A stretch of 64,000 nucleotides of DNA from Gammaproteobacteria bacterium HGW-Gammaproteobacteria-11. Lineage in GTDB: Bacteria; Pseudomonadota; Gammaproteobacteria; Pseudomonadales; Pseudomonadaceae. How positions within the stretch are numbered: position 1 is the stretch's first letter; every line of letters starts with the position of its first letter. The stretch covers positions 62,001 to 126,000 of the forward strand of contig PGZJ01000005.1 in the NCBI GenBank assembly GCA_002840055.1, written 5' to 3'. The position numbers and the translations under genes are program-made. The notes under the pieces are model-generated. The model made no database searches and was not told the DNA's origin. It saw only the letters and a program-made list of their open reading frames with translations. Shown here one piece after another: positions 17,482 to 27,951 of the stretch.

Positions 17482-19044
17482 TCAGAGTTGCGAAATATCG
17501 AGCATTGCCGATATGACCCCGAAGAAAATGACGATGGATGACACCAGCATCATTTTCGAGGTCCAGCGGTTCAGCCCCGCATCAAAATCATTGTTCTTCC
17601 CCAGCGTGGTTTTCTGCCGGGTCCAGCTTTGCTGATCCATGTGAAACATCGAATACACCTTCATCACCGACCCGACTATCTGGTTGTAATAAAGAACAAA
17701 TGGATACAGCGGGTGCACCGGATGCCGCGTCAGGAAAAACAGCAGGCACACCAGGGTGCGCGACAACAGAATCCAGAACAGGTAAATCAGCAGGTACTGA
17801 ATGCCCAGGAACAGACCGGCAACGATGGAGCCGGTCAGCCCCACCAGACAGGTCCACATGGAAATGCGCTGGTCATAGAGTACGTAGCTGGCAAACAGCC
17901 CCAGGCGCGACCAGCCCAGTTCGCGGGTGGCGCGGAAGTTCTGTCTGAGCGAGTTGCCATACCAGCGGTACATCAGCTGCCGCGTGGCACGGAAGAAGTT
18001 GCTGTCCGGCGGGTGCTCGACCGTCAGGGTATGGCTGTCGGGAACGTAGAAGGTATCCCAGCCGGCGCGCATCAGACTGAACCAGGATGACTTGTCATCA
18101 CCAGTCAGAAACTGGAAGCGACCCAGACGCCAGTGCTCAAGAAAGTCTGCCTCGACATCCTTGATGAACTCGGGCTCGGTCATGATGCTGGCGCGAAAAA
18201 ACGACAGGCGACCGGTCAGGGTCAGCACGCGCTTGGACAGCGACATGGAACACATGTTGATATGCCGCTGCACAAAGCGCATCGTGTGCCATTCGCGCAT
18301 CATCCGGCTGCCTTCCACCTCGCAGAACTCGTTGGTGGTGACACCCCCAACCGTGGGCAGGTAGGCAAACAACTTGACCGCACGCTCAATGCAACCCGGC
18401 AGCATGATGGTGTCACCATCCACTACGCCAACCACCGCGTCCTCAACCGGCATGCGTCTGGACAAGGCCCGAAAGGCATGGGCCAGGCCGTCACGCTTAC
18501 CGGTGCCACGGGCCCGGACAATGACCAGTTGGATATCATCGCGGTCGCGTATCTCATCGCGCATCAACTGCTTGATAAAGTTTTCATCAGCCTTTTCCAC
18601 AATCGAGGCGATAATGGTGCTCGGCACCGGCAGCTGCTGCAGCTCACGAAATACCGAGCGATAGACCTTGAAGGTGGTCTCCGTTGGAATGCGGAAACTG
18701 GTGACTACCATATACATATGTGACGGCAACGCAGCGTCACCCATTTTCTCCACTGCTCGGCGGATACGCGGGAAACGCCAATGCAGAAAATACATGCCGC
18801 GCAGATAATGGGTAATAGCGTTGGTGTAACGCCAGATCCCCAGGGCGCCAATCAGGAAGATGAACTTGTGGTGCGCCGGATCCAGATAGCTCGGATCGAC
18901 CATATTCGAGGCCAACGCAATCAGGGCGAACAAACAGGCCCAGCCACAGAGACTGCGCCAGCCCGGTGTATAAAAATCCGTTTCCATGAAATCGCGGGGG
19001 CCGAGATCGACTGCCTCGGCACTCCGTACAGGGTCGTTTGTCAC
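17482..19044 (-). CDS. alg8: Alginate polymerase glycosyltransferase Alg8
   Basis: A 520-residue inner-membrane GT2-family glycosyltransferase that polymerises GDP-mannuronate. Two N-terminal membrane segments (residues 30-50 and 57-75) precede the cytoplasmic catalytic domain, which has the DGD motif (VVDGDTIM), an acidic segment VEADFLEHW, TGDD and an R/QxxRW-type motif (QLMYRWYG). C-terminal membrane helices follow. The start is GTG, overlapping the algA stop as GTGA, so algA and alg8 are translationally coupled; this junction does not exist in the canonical order, where alg8 follows algD. Confidence 0.95.
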   Translation of the reverse strand: MTNDPVRSAEAVDLGPRDFMETDFYTPGWRSLCGWACLFALIALASNMVDPSYLDPAHHKFIFLIGALGIWRYTNAITHYLRGMYFLHWRFPRIRRAVEKMGDAALPSHMYMVVTSFRIPTETTFKVYRSVFRELQQLPVPSTIIASIVEKADENFIKQLMRDEIRDRDDIQLVIVRARGTGKRDGLAHAFRALSRRMPVEDAVVGVVDGDTIMLPGCIERAVKLFAYLPTVGGVTTNEFCEVEGSRMMREWHTMRFVQRHINMCSMSLSKRVLTLTGRLSFFRASIMTEPEFIKDVEADFLEHWRLGRFQFLTGDDKSSWFSLMRAGWDTFYVPDSHTLTVEHPPDSNFFRATRQLMYRWYGNSLRQNFRATRELGWSRLGLFASYVLYDQRISMWTCLVGLTGSIVAGLFLGIQYLLIYLFWILLSRTLVCLLFFLTRHPVHPLYPFVLYYNQIVGSVMKVYSMFHMDQQSWTRQKTTLGKNNDFDAGLNRWTSKMMLVSSIVIFFGVISAMLDISQL

Positions 19045-20468
19045 TGGGTCAGCGCCTCTGTCCGTCCATAGACATCATCCAACCGCTCGATATCATCTTC
19101 GCCCAGATAACCGCCGGACTGCACTTCGATGATTTCCAGCGGTATCTTGCCCGGGTTGGCCAGGCGGTGAACCGAGGCAACGGGAATGTAGGTCGACTGG
19201 TTCTCGGTCAACAGGAAGACCTTGTCATCACAGGTCACCTGGGCCGTACCGGATACCACGACCCAGTGCTCGGCACGGTGATGGTGCATCTGCAACGACA
19301 GGCGTGCGCCCGGATTCACGGTAATCCGCTTGACCTGAAAGCGACTGCCCAGATCAACCGAGTCATAACTGCCCCAGGGACGATAAACCTGGGTGTGGTT
19401 GGTGACCTCGGACCGTTCCTGCTTCTCCAGACGGTTCACGGTCTGCTTGATGTCCTGCACATGATCCTTATGGGCAACCATTACCGCGTCCTTGGTTTCA
19501 ACTATCACCACATCCTCAAGGCCGATTACCGACACCAGCTTGTTGGTGCTGTGCACATAGTTGTTGTGGCAGTCCTGCAGGGTGACATCACCGCGTACCA
19601 CGTTACCCTGGGCATCCTTGGGTTGAACTTCCCACAAAGCTGACCAGGAGCCGACATCGGTCCAGCCGGCGATCAGCGGGACAACACAGGCTGAACGGGT
19701 CTTTTCCATCACCGCGTAATCGATGGAGTCGTCCGGGCAGCACTGGAAGGCCTGGCTATCAATATCGATATGATGACCATCGTGCTTGCTGCGGCTCAAT
19801 GCCAACTGACAGGTGTCATAGATATCCGGTGAGTGCTCGCGCAACTCATCGAGAAAGCGGCTGGCGCGGAACACGAACATACCGCTGTTCCAGTAATAGC
19901 CGCCATCGGCAACGTACTCCATGGCGCGCTCATGGTCGGGCTTTTCAACAAAAGCCTCGACGCCGACCGAGCCCTTGACCGGTCCAGTGCCGGGCTGGCC
20001 ACCCTTGATATAGCCGTAACCGGTTTCCGGATGCCGGGCCGGCACGCCGAACAGCACCATCGCCCCGGTTTCGGCGGCCTCACTGGCCAGTTTGAGTGCC
20101 GCTCGAAAACTGTAGACGTCGGCGATCAGATGGTCCGCCGGCAACACCAGCATCAGCTCATCGCGACCATCAGCGACCAGTTGCATGGCAGCCAGCGCTA
20201 CCGCCGGTGCGGTGTTGCGTCCGAAGGGTTCGAGCAGGACGGCATAGGCATCCATGCCCAGTTCGCTCAACTGTTCATTGACAACAAAGCGGTGCTGACG
20301 GTTGCAGACCACCATCGGTGACTCATCAACGCAGCCCTCAAGGCGCTTGAGCGTCTGCTGGAAGAGTGTCAGGTCGCCGGTCAGTGCATGAAACTGCTTG
20401 GGAAACTGCTTGCGCGACAAAGGCCAAAGGCGCGTACCGTTACCACCGGAAAGAACCAGAGGAATCAT
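19041..20468 (-). CDS. algA: Mannose-6-phosphate isomerase / GDP-mannose pyrophosphorylase AlgA
   Basis: A 475-residue bifunctional enzyme (usual 481). The nucleotidyltransferase half starts with the pyrophosphorylase signature LSGGNGTRLWPLSRKQFPKQ, with FVEKPD near residue 170; the C-terminal cupin half carries the isomerase metal-binding segment QMHHHRAEHW. It makes mannose-6-phosphate and GDP-mannose, the substrate of AlgD. A good GGGAG precedes the ATG. In P. aeruginosa and Azotobacter algA ends the operon; here it is second, between algD and alg8, and overlaps alg8. Confidence 0.95.
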   Translation of the reverse strand: MIPLVLSGGNGTRLWPLSRKQFPKQFHALTGDLTLFQQTLKRLEGCVDESPMVVCNRQHRFVVNEQLSELGMDAYAVLLEPFGRNTAPAVALAAMQLVADGRDELMLVLPADHLIADVYSFRAALKLASEAAETGAMVLFGVPARHPETGYGYIKGGQPGTGPVKGSVGVEAFVEKPDHERAMEYVADGGYYWNSGMFVFRASRFLDELREHSPDIYDTCQLALSRSKHDGHHIDIDSQAFQCCPDDSIDYAVMEKTRSACVVPLIAGWTDVGSWSALWEVQPKDAQGNVVRGDVTLQDCHNNYVHSTNKLVSVIGLEDVVIVETKDAVMVAHKDHVQDIKQTVNRLEKQERSEVTNHTQVYRPWGSYDSVDLGSRFQVKRITVNPGARLSLQMHHHRAEHWVVVSGTAQVTCDDKVFLLTENQSTYIPVASVHRLANPGKIPLEIIEVQSGGYLGEDDIERLDDVYGRTEALTQ

Positions 20469-20490
20469 GATTTTTCTCCCTGTCTGTTAC

Positions 20491-20509
20491 GCGTCTGCGT
20501 TGCAGACAC
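20491..20509. promoter_or_regulatory. Small hairpin between algD and algA
   Basis: In the 144-nt gap between algD and algA, GTCTGC-GTT-GCAGAC (core 20493-20507) forms a perfect 6-bp hairpin about 25 nt upstream of the algA start. It has no U-run on either strand and could be an mRNA processing or attenuation element; function is unproven. Confidence 0.3.
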
Positions 20510-20612
20510 GCACAAACTGTCAAACTGAAAGTGATTTAGTGGGCCGCTGCCCCGTTCAAACCGTCCCTCGCCAACCCGGCGCGCCATGCACGCGCAGCCG
20601 GGTTGAAGCGCA

Positions 20613-21923
20613 TCACCAGCAAATACCTTCCAGCAAGTCCTCAGTGGGCTTGTCCATGAAGCCAATCAGATCAAGGATCTGTTTGCCGGGCGGGGGATTT
20701 TTGACAATCTCGGCGAACACCGGATCAGCATTGCCGATCACGATGACATCACTGGCCTCGATTACCTGTAGCAGGTCGGAGTGCAAAAGAGATGAAACAT
20801 GGGGGATCTTGGATTCTATATATTCTTTGTTTGCGCCAAAGACGCGGGCGTATTCAACGTTCTTGTCAAAGATGCGCAGGTCATAGCCCTTGCCAATCAG
20901 CATTTCCGCCAATTCGACCAGCGGGCTTTCGCGCAAATCGTCGGTACCGGCCTTGAAACTCAGACCAAGCATGCCAACCTTGCGCTTGCCATAGCCTTCC
21001 AACAGATCAAAGGCAGACCGCACCTGATGCCGGTTACTGGCCATGACACCCGCCAGCATCGGATGATCAACATCCAGCTGACCAGCGCGATAGGTCAAAG
21101 CACGCACGTCCTTGGGCAGGCAGGAGCCGCCGAAGGCAAAACCCGGGCGCATGTAGTAGGAAGAGATGTTCAGCTTCTTGTCTTCACAGACAATCTGCAT
21201 CACTTCACGGCCATCCACACCGCAGGCCTTGGCAATGTTGCCAATCTCGTTGGCGAAGGTCACCTTGACCGCGTGCCAGACGTTGCAGGTGTACTTGATC
21301 ATCTCCGCGACCTGAATCGGGCGGCGGAAGATCGGCGCATCCAGTTCGCTGTACAGCGCCTCGAGCAGATCACCGGACTGGGTATCCAGTTCGCCAATCA
21401 CCGTCATGGCCGGAAAGTCATAATCTTTGATGGCGGTACTTTCACGCAGAAACTCGGGATTTACAGCGACGCCGAAGTCGGCACCGGCACGCTTGCCGGA
21501 GGCTTTCTCCAGCGCCGGAACAACCACATTCATGACTGTGCCTGGCAACACGGTACTGCGCACCACCACGGTGTGCCGTTCCGTCTTGTTGCGCAACGCC
21601 TCGCCAATCTGTTCGCAGACAGTGACCATGTAGCCCAGATCCAGATCACCGTTACGCAGGCTTGGCGTGCCGACAGCGATAAAGGATATGTCGGTATCCA
21701 GAACAGACTGCTCAACCTCGGTGCTGCCTTTCAAAAGGCCGCGCTGCAGGCCTTGCTGAAGCAGCTCCTCAAGACCGGGCTCAACGATCGGCGACTTGCC
21801 CTGGTTGATCAGGTCGATCTTGACCTGCGATACATCGACGCCAATGACCTGATGCCCGCGGGAGGACAAACACCCTGCGCACACAGCCCCTACATAACCC
21901 AAACCAAAGATGCTGATTCTCAT
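20613..21923 (-). CDS. algD: GDP-mannose 6-dehydrogenase AlgD
   Basis: A 436-residue enzyme, exactly the length of the P. aeruginosa protein. It has the NAD-binding GxGYVG motif at the N-terminus (IFGLGYVGAVCAGCLSSRGH), an internal substrate loop (EFLRESTAIKDYDFPAMTV), and the catalytic Cys in GFAFGGSCLPKDVRAL around residue 268. It oxidises GDP-mannose to GDP-mannuronate, the committed step of alginate synthesis. The start at 21923 (MRISIFG) was chosen over an in-frame ATG 30 nt upstream by comparison with the family and by GGAGAG 4 nt upstream. It is the first gene of the alginate cluster. Confidence 0.97.
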   Translation of the reverse strand: MRISIFGLGYVGAVCAGCLSSRGHQVIGVDVSQVKIDLINQGKSPIVEPGLEELLQQGLQRGLLKGSTEVEQSVLDTDISFIAVGTPSLRNGDLDLGYMVTVCEQIGEALRNKTERHTVVVRSTVLPGTVMNVVVPALEKASGKRAGADFGVAVNPEFLRESTAIKDYDFPAMTVIGELDTQSGDLLEALYSELDAPIFRRPIQVAEMIKYTCNVWHAVKVTFANEIGNIAKACGVDGREVMQIVCEDKKLNISSYYMRPGFAFGGSCLPKDVRALTYRAGQLDVDHPMLAGVMASNRHQVRSAFDLLEGYGKRKVGMLGLSFKAGTDDLRESPLVELAEMLIGKGYDLRIFDKNVEYARVFGANKEYIESKIPHVSSLLHSDLLQVIEASDVIVIGNADPVFAEIVKNPPPGKQILDLIGFMDKPTEDLLEGICW

Positions 21924-22310
21924 TGTCACTCTCCATATGTCTCGAATTGGCAAACGCCAAACCCAACAGCCTTGTTGGTTTTGTTTTTAGTCTGGTTTGG
22001 TTTGATTGATTTTTTTGGTATGAACGGCGTATCGGGCGATACGACAAACTGCTTAGGGGTGCTTTATGGCCAATGTATATCCCAGTACATATGACGGCGC
22101 AAGCGCGTAAAGCTGTTTTTTTGACATTTTCTGAAATATTGTAAAATACGCCAAATATTCGGCGCTGCCATGGTGCCGCGCAGGCTCTTATGTTCGGTAT
22201 CGCACTGAAAAAGGGCGCAGAACTGAAAGGACTTCGGAATATTGACGCCAATAGTTTCTTACCGCGCCTGCTAGCTCCACATAACTGAATCGACCCCCAC
22301 AAGCACGACA
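21924..22310. promoter_or_regulatory. algD regulatory region
   Basis: AT-rich non-coding DNA between divergent algD and gmk. It contains a perfect palindrome CGTATCGGGCGATACG (22028-22043, 7-bp arms, 2-nt centre) and, on the minus strand at about 22019-22028, CCGTTCAT, which partly matches the CCGTTCGTC core of AlgR sites. I found no clear GAACTT...TCTGA promoter of the AlgU type. The long leader (about 100 nt from the palindrome to algD) resembles the long regulatory leaders known for algD. Confidence 0.45.
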
Positions 22311-22338
22311 ATGACTGGACCTGCGAACTTCTCTATAA
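22311..22338 (+). promoter_or_regulatory. Probable sigma-70 promoter of gmk
   Basis: A perfect -10 TATAAT (22333-22338) follows ATGACT (22311-22316, four of six matches to TTGACA) with a 16-nt spacer, ending 42 nt before the gmk ATG. Confidence 0.6.
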
Positions 22339-23004
<666 letters not shown>

Positions 23005-23088
23005 CAGGCAATTAAGTAGACTGTCTGGTCCTGCGTTCCCTATGGAGCGCGTCGAATTACGATATTCAAGCCGTTCCGGAGTACACCC

Positions 23089-23346
23089 ATGGCCCGCGTT
23101 ACCGTTGAAGACTGCCTGGAAAATGTAGAAAACCGCTTTGAGCTGGTCATGCTGGCCACCAAACGTTCACGCCAACTGGCCACCGGTGGCAAGGAGCCCA
23201 AGCTGGCCTGGGAAAACGACAAGCCTACCGTCGTGGCCCTGCGTGAAATCGCCGCCGGCCTGGTCTCCAACGAGATACTGGCACAGGAAGCCATTCAGGA
23301 TCAGCAGGAGCCGCTGTACTCGCTGGAAGCCGATTTCGAGGAGTAA
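23089..23346 (+). CDS. rpoZ: RNA polymerase omega subunit
   Basis: An 85-residue protein starting [20 protein letters not shown], then [10 protein letters not shown], and containing [15 protein letters not shown], the conserved omega sequence that folds around the beta-prime C-terminus and contributes to ppGpp binding. It lies 84 nt after gmk and 83 nt before spoT, the usual gamma-proteobacterial order. Confidence 0.97.
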   Translation: MARVTVEDCLENVENRFELVMLATKRSRQLATGGKEPKLAWENDKPTVVALREIAAGLVSNEILAQEAIQDQQEPLYSLEADFEE

Positions 23347-23429
23347 CACTTGCCTCGACCGGTGACAGGCCACGCGCGTGCGCCAGCCACTGGCGCCAGA
23401 TCGCACCCAGCTGCGGTCAGGAGATTGTC

Positions 23430-25571
23430 ATGCCTGGTATAGAAGCCTTTGCCGAGCGCCTCGACAACTACCTTGAGCCTGATCAGGTCAATCTGGTCAG
23501 GCGCGCCTACTACTACGCCGAACAGGCCCACGATGGCCAGACCCGGCGCAGCGGTGAACCCTACGTAACCCACCCCCTGGCTGTTGCCAATATTCTCGCC
23601 GACATGCACATGGACCATCAGAGCCTGATGGCCGCCATGCTCCATGACGTGATCGAAGATACCGGCATCCCCAAGGACGCACTGGTCAGCCAGTTTGGCG
23701 ACACCGTGGCCGAACTGGTCGACGGGGTCAGCAAACTGACCCAGATGACCTTCGAAACCAAAGCCGAAGCCCAGGCCGAAAATTTCCAGAAAATGGCCCT
23801 GGCCATGGCCCGGGATATCCGCGTGATTCTGGTCAAACTGGCCGATCGCCTGCACAACATGCGCACGCTGGGCGCCCTGGCCCCGGAGAAACGCAGGCGA
23901 ATTGCCAAGGAAACCCTGGAAATCTACGCGCCGATTGCCAATCGCCTGGGCATGCACAGCCTGAGTACCGAATTCGAGGATCTTGGCTTCAAGGCCATGC
24001 ATCCCATGCGCTCGAACATGATCGACCGCGCTGTGCGCAGTGCCCGCGGCAATCGCAAGGAACTGCTTAACAAGATTCTTGAGTCCCTGCAGGCCTGCCT
24101 GGCCAACGCCGGTCTCGAAGGCCAGGTCATGGGCCGGGAAAAGCACCTGTACGGCATCTACCAGAAGATGCGTGGCAAGCGCAAAGCCTTCAATGAAATC
24201 ATGGATGTCTATGCCTTCCGCATCATAGTGGACAGCCCCGATACCTGTTATCGGGTATTGGGCGCCGTGCATGGCTTGTACAAGCCGTTTCCCGGTCGCT
24301 TCAAGGACTACATCGCCATCCCCAAGGCCAACGGCTATCAATCCCTGCACACCACCCTGTTCGGCCTGCACGGGGTACCCATCGAGATCCAGATCCGCAC
24401 GGCGGAAATGGAAGACATGGCCAACAATGGCATTGCCGCGCACTGGGTCTACAAATCCAAGGACGAGGTCATCAACGGGCACCATGCCCGCACCCGTCAA
24501 TGGCTGAAAAGTGTGCTTGAACTACAGCAAAACGCCGGCAACTCCCTCGAATTCATTGAAAACGTCAAGATTGATCTGTTCCCTGACGAAGTCTATATCT
24601 TCACCCCCAAGGGCCGCATCATGGAACTGCCCAAGGGCTCGACCCCGGTCGATTTTGCCTACGCGGTGCACACCGATGTCGGCAACAGCTGCATTGCCTG
24701 CCGCGTCAATCGTCGGCTGGCACCGCTGTCGGAACCCCTGCAAAGCGGCCAGACGGTGGAAATCATTACCGCACCTGGCGCAAGACCCAACCCGGCGTGG
24801 CTGAGTTTTGTCATTACCGGCAAGGCCCGCAGCAATATCCGGCACTTCCTCAAGCATCAGCGCCACTCGGAGTCCATTGCGCTTGGTGAGCGCCTGCTGG
24901 ACAAGGTACTGGCGAGTTTCGACACCTGTCTGGCCGATATTCCCGAGCAACGCATGCAAGTGGTGCTCAAGGAATGTGACATGGAGCTGATGGAGGACCT
25001 GCTGGCGGATATTGGCCTGGGCAATCGCATGGCCTACGTGGTCGCAAGGCGCCTGATGGCCAGCGACAACCCGACTGAAGACGAATCGCGCGTATCCATC
25101 ATCGAACAGCCTGGTGGTAGCGACGAGCGGCCGCTGGCCATTCGCGGAACCGAAGGCATGGTGGTCGGCTTCGCGCGTTGCTGCAACCCGATCCCGGGCG
25201 ATCCCATTGTTGGCTACCTGACCTCGGGCAAGGGCATGGTGATCCACCAGGAAAACTGCAGCAAGTTGTCGGAGCACCGCCACAGCAACGAAAAAACCCT
25301 GCATCTGACCTGGGACAAGGATGTCAGTGGCGAATTTACCGTCGAACTCAAGGTCGAGCTGGAGAATGTACGCGGCATCATTGCCCAACTCGCCACCAGT
25401 ATCACCATGGCGGATGCCAGTATCGACAAGATCAGCGTCGATGAACGCGATGGCCGCATCAGCGTGGTTCAGCTGGTCGTGCGCGTACGCGACCGCCTGC
25501 ATCTGTCCAACCTGATCAAACGTATTCGCGCCCTCAGCGGTGTCATGCGTATCACCCGAATGAAAAACTGA
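23430..25571 (+). CDS. spoT: Bifunctional (p)ppGpp synthetase/hydrolase SpoT
   Basis: A 713-residue RelA/SpoT protein. The N-terminal hydrolase domain has the catalytic HD pair at residues 72-73 (LHDVIEDTG) and the substrate segment [14 protein letters not shown]. The synthetase domain follows (about 240-350; [29 protein letters not shown]), then TGS (about 395-455; [12 protein letters not shown]), a linker with CCNPIPGD, and a C-terminal ACT domain. The hydrolase motif is intact, so it should both make and degrade the alarmone. GGAG precedes the ATG. Confidence 0.96.
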   Translation: MPGIEAFAERLDNYLEPDQVNLVRRAYYYAEQAHDGQTRRSGEPYVTHPLAVANILADMHMDHQSLMAAMLHDVIEDTGIPKDALVSQFGDTVAELVDGVSKLTQMTFETKAEAQAENFQKMALAMARDIRVILVKLADRLHNMRTLGALAPEKRRRIAKETLEIYAPIANRLGMHSLSTEFEDLGFKAMHPMRSNMIDRAVRSARGNRKELLNKILESLQACLANAGLEGQVMGREKHLYGIYQKMRGKRKAFNEIMDVYAFRIIVDSPDTCYRVLGAVHGLYKPFPGRFKDYIAIPKANGYQSLHTTLFGLHGVPIEIQIRTAEMEDMANNGIAAHWVYKSKDEVINGHHARTRQWLKSVLELQQNAGNSLEFIENVKIDLFPDEVYIFTPKGRIMELPKGSTPVDFAYAVHTDVGNSCIACRVNRRLAPLSEPLQSGQTVEIITAPGARPNPAWLSFVITGKARSNIRHFLKHQRHSESIALGERLLDKVLASFDTCLADIPEQRMQVVLKECDMELMEDLLADIGLGNRMAYVVARRLMASDNPTEDESRVSIIEQPGGSDERPLAIRGTEGMVVGFARCCNPIPGDPIVGYLTSGKGMVIHQENCSKLSEHRHSNEKTLHLTWDKDVSGEFTVELKVELENVRGIIAQLATSITMADASIDKISVDERDGRISVVQLVVRVRDRLHLSNLIKRIRALSGVMRITRMKN

Positions 25572-25588
25572 CCCCCTCTGGAGTTGAC

Positions 25589-25969
25589 ATGAACAAGCAA
25601 GTAATCACAAGCGACCGTGCACCGGCCGCCATCGGCACCTATTCCCAAGCCGTCAAGGTCGGCAATACCGTCTACCTGTCCGGGCAGATTCCCCTGGACC
25701 CGGCCAGCATGCAAGTGGTTGAGGGCATCGAGAAGCAGATCTGCCAGGTCTTTGACAACCTCGGCGCGGTGGCCGAGGCCGCCGGCGGCACCCTGCAGGA
25801 TATCGTCAAACTGAATATCTTCCTCACCGACCTGGGCCACTTTGCCCTGGTCAACGAAGTCATGGCCCGCTATTTCACCCAACCCTACCCGGCCCGCGCC
25901 GCCATCGGCGTCGCCGCACTGCCCAAGGGTGTGCCGGTGGAAATGGATGGGGTGATGGTGGTGGGCTAA
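25589..25969 (+). CDS. ridA: Enamine/imine deaminase RidA
   Basis: A 126-residue protein of the RidA/YjgF/UK114 family that hydrolyses reactive 2-aminoacrylate from PLP enzymes. It has the full family pattern: [20 protein letters not shown] near the N-terminus, [16 protein letters not shown] in the middle, the catalytic Arg in [13 protein letters not shown] (about residue 105) and the terminal EMDGVMVV. It follows spoT by 17 nt, as in Pseudomonas. Confidence 0.96.
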   Translation: MNKQVITSDRAPAAIGTYSQAVKVGNTVYLSGQIPLDPASMQVVEGIEKQICQVFDNLGAVAEAAGGTLQDIVKLNIFLTDLGHFALVNEVMARYFTQPYPARAAIGVAALPKGVPVEMDGVMVVG

Positions 25970-25975
25970 AGCTGG

Positions 25976-26008
25976 AAGCGGCAAGCGGCAAGCGGCAAGC
26001 GGCAAGCG
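25976..26008. repeat. Tandem AAGCGGC heptamers
   Basis: Four full copies and one partial copy (AAGCG) of AAGCGGC directly after ridA. At 26086-26110 the same gap carries the related sequence GCTTGCGGCTTGAAGCTTG in opposite orientation, so the two could pair into a long imperfect hairpin between the convergent genes. A related pair occurs at 60404-60545. Confidence 0.8.
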
Positions 26009-26085
26009 AAATCAGTCTGCGCTGCAGTGCCGGTCAATCCAGCACTTTTTCCAGTGATACCCGACCCACCTGCCCTTAGCGTTCT

Positions 26086-26110
26086 GCTTGCGGCTTGAAG
26101 CTTGAAGCTC
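26086..26110. repeat. Inverted partner of the AAGCGGC repeats
   Basis: GCTTGCGGCTTGAAGCTTGAAGC lies against the stop of the minus-strand gene at 26110 and is complementary in pattern to the heptamers at 25976-26008; together they may act as a bidirectional terminator. Confidence 0.6.
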
Positions 26111-26958
26111 TAGAGCGTGCTGCGCAGCAGTGCGCTGTAGCCCTCCCGATACCCCGAATATACCGGCTCCCAACCGCTTTCCCGGGCCAGCGCATTGCTG
26201 CAGCGTTTGCTGCCGGTACGGCCAAGGGGTTTGGCTTGCGGGTCGAGCCGGGTGCCCAGCTGTTCGGCCAGCCAGCTGCAGACCTCATGCAGCGCTGCCG
26301 GTTCGTCGTCCACGCCGAGATAACAGGGCGCCAGCAGTTCATCTTCATCGGCCAGCACCAGCAGATGCTCCAGCAGCGCCGCCGCATCGTCACGGTGAAT
26401 ACGGTTACTGAACTGTTCCGGTTCGGGCGGCACCCAAACCCCGGCTTTGACCTGTTCAATCAGGCGATTGCGCCCGGGGCCGTATATACCCGCCAGACGC
26501 ACGACAGACGCCGGCACACCGCTGCGCAAAGCCACGTCCTCGGCACGAATCAATGCCTTGGCCGTATCGCTGTCGGCCAGCGCCGGGCTGTTTTCCGTTA
26601 CCCATTCGCCGTCCTGTTGCGCATAGACACCGGTACTCGAGACCTGCAACAGGAAGCGCAGCGGTCTGGCATTCTCGCCCAGCCAGCCAACCAAGCGCTG
26701 CAAGCCTTCAACATAGAGCTGTTGATACAGCTGCGCATCGCGCTTGCCGGCTGCGGGGCAGTACACCAGATAATCGACCCGGCTCGGCAGATCCTCAGGC
26801 TTGTGCTCCTGCAGCAGGTCCGCCGTCAGCGGCTGAATACCCTCTGGCAGCCCGGAGGGATCGCGCCGCAGGCCGGTTACCAGCCAGCCGCGCTGCGCCA
26901 ATCGTTGCCCCAGCGCCGTGCCCAGATCACCACAACCGGCAATTAGTACCTGTTTCAT
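26110..26958 (-). CDS. NAD(P)-binding epimerase/dehydratase-like protein (YeeZ type)
   Basis: A 282-residue extended-SDR-like protein. The N-terminal Rossmann motif is AGCGDLGTALGQRL, followed by VTGLRRDP; RFLLQVSSTGVYAQQDGEWV corresponds to the active-site Ser/Thr and Tyr region of NAD-dependent epimerases, and VVRLAGIYGPGRN is conserved in the YeeZ subgroup. The exact substrate is unknown. It converges on ridA and is divergent from oxyR, with only 63 nt between the two starts. Confidence 0.8.
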   Translation of the reverse strand: MKQVLIAGCGDLGTALGQRLAQRGWLVTGLRRDPSGLPEGIQPLTADLLQEHKPEDLPSRVDYLVYCPAAGKRDAQLYQQLYVEGLQRLVGWLGENARPLRFLLQVSSTGVYAQQDGEWVTENSPALADSDTAKALIRAEDVALRSGVPASVVRLAGIYGPGRNRLIEQVKAGVWVPPEPEQFSNRIHRDDAAALLEHLLVLADEDELLAPCYLGVDDEPAALHEVCSWLAEQLGTRLDPQAKPLGRTGSKRCSNALARESGWEPVYSGYREGYSALLRSTL

Positions 26959-27021
26959 TGTTTTCCTCTATTGATCAACCCGTTATGCTTGGGGAAATCT
27001 AACACAAGAGCAGTATACGCC

Positions 27022-27942
27022 ATGACCCTGACCGAACTGCGCTACATCGTGACCCTGGCCCAGGAACAGCATTTCGGCCATGCTGCGGAGCGCTGTCATG
27101 TGTCGCAGCCAACCCTGAGTGTTGGCGTAAAGAAACTCGAAGATGAGTTGGGCGTGATGATTTTCGAGCGCAGCAAGAGCGCCGTGCGGGTAACGCCGAT
27201 TGGCGAACGCATCGTGGCCCAGGCCCAGCGCGTGCTGGAGGAAGCCCTGACCATCCGGGAACTGGCCACCGCCGGCAAGAACCAGCTTTCCGCCCCGCTC
27301 AAGGTCGGCGCCATCTATACCATCGGGCCCTATCTGTTTCCGCATCTGGTACCGCAGCTGCACAACGTTGCACCCGAGATGCCACTCTATATCGAAGAAA
27401 ACTTTACCCACGTGCTGCGCGACAAGCTGCGCAACGGCGACCTGGACGCGATCATTATCGCACTGCCGTTCAATGAGCCGGATGTCTTGACCAAACCGCT
27501 GTATGACGAACCTTTCAGTCTGCTGATTCCGGCCAGCCACGCATGGGCCAAGCGCGACAACATCAGCCTGGATGAACTGGACGACAACAAGCTGCTGCTG
27601 CTCGGTGAAGGCCATTGCTTCCGCGATCAGGTGCTGGAGGCCTGCCCCAGCCTGCGCAAGAGTGACGAGCAGACACGCCAGACCACCATTGAATCCAGCT
27701 CGCTGGAAACCATTCGACATATGGTCGCCTCCGGCATTGGCATGACGGTGCTGCCCATGTCCGCTGCTGATGATCGGTATTACAGCTCCGATCTACTGGT
27801 CACCAAGTCATTCAAGGCACCGGTGCCCTACCGCACCGTGGCCATTGCCTGGCGCGCCAGCTTCCCGCGGCCCAAGGCGATTGAAATGCTCAGCGACTCG
27901 ATCCGTCTGTGCTCGGTCAGCCAGCCGCCGCCACGGAGCTGA
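27022..27942 (+). CDS. oxyR: Hydrogen-peroxide sensor OxyR
   Basis: A 306-residue LysR-type regulator. The N-terminal helix-turn-helix is HFGHAAERCHVSQPTLSVGV; the sensing cysteines of OxyR occur at residues 199 and 208 in GEGHCFRDQVLEACPS, the same numbers as in E. coli. Oxidation forms the disulfide that activates catalase and peroxiredoxin genes. The start at 27022 (MTLTELRYIV) fits the family; an upstream in-frame ATG would add 17 unrelated residues. recG starts 9 nt after its stop, as in Pseudomonas. Confidence 0.95.
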   Translation: MTLTELRYIVTLAQEQHFGHAAERCHVSQPTLSVGVKKLEDELGVMIFERSKSAVRVTPIGERIVAQAQRVLEEALTIRELATAGKNQLSAPLKVGAIYTIGPYLFPHLVPQLHNVAPEMPLYIEENFTHVLRDKLRNGDLDAIIIALPFNEPDVLTKPLYDEPFSLLIPASHAWAKRDNISLDELDDNKLLLLGEGHCFRDQVLEACPSLRKSDEQTRQTTIESSSLETIRHMVASGIGMTVLPMSAADDRYYSSDLLVTKSFKAPVPYRTVAIAWRASFPRPKAIEMLSDSIRLCSVSQPPPRS

Positions 27943-27951
27943 TCAGCCCCC

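Noticed and set aside
22121-22147. TTGACA ... TAAAAT as the main gmk promoter
   Set aside because: The spacer is 15 nt and it lies 230 nt from gmk; the TATAAT at 22333 is better placed.
23301-24500. 399-codon open frame antisense to spoT, and a 326-codon one at 24522-25502
   Set aside because: Both mirror the spoT reading frame, show low-complexity His/Gly/Gln composition and have no family resemblance.
25976-26008. Tandem heptamers as a CRISPR array
   Set aside because: The units are 7 bp and contiguous without spacers, and no cas genes are present.
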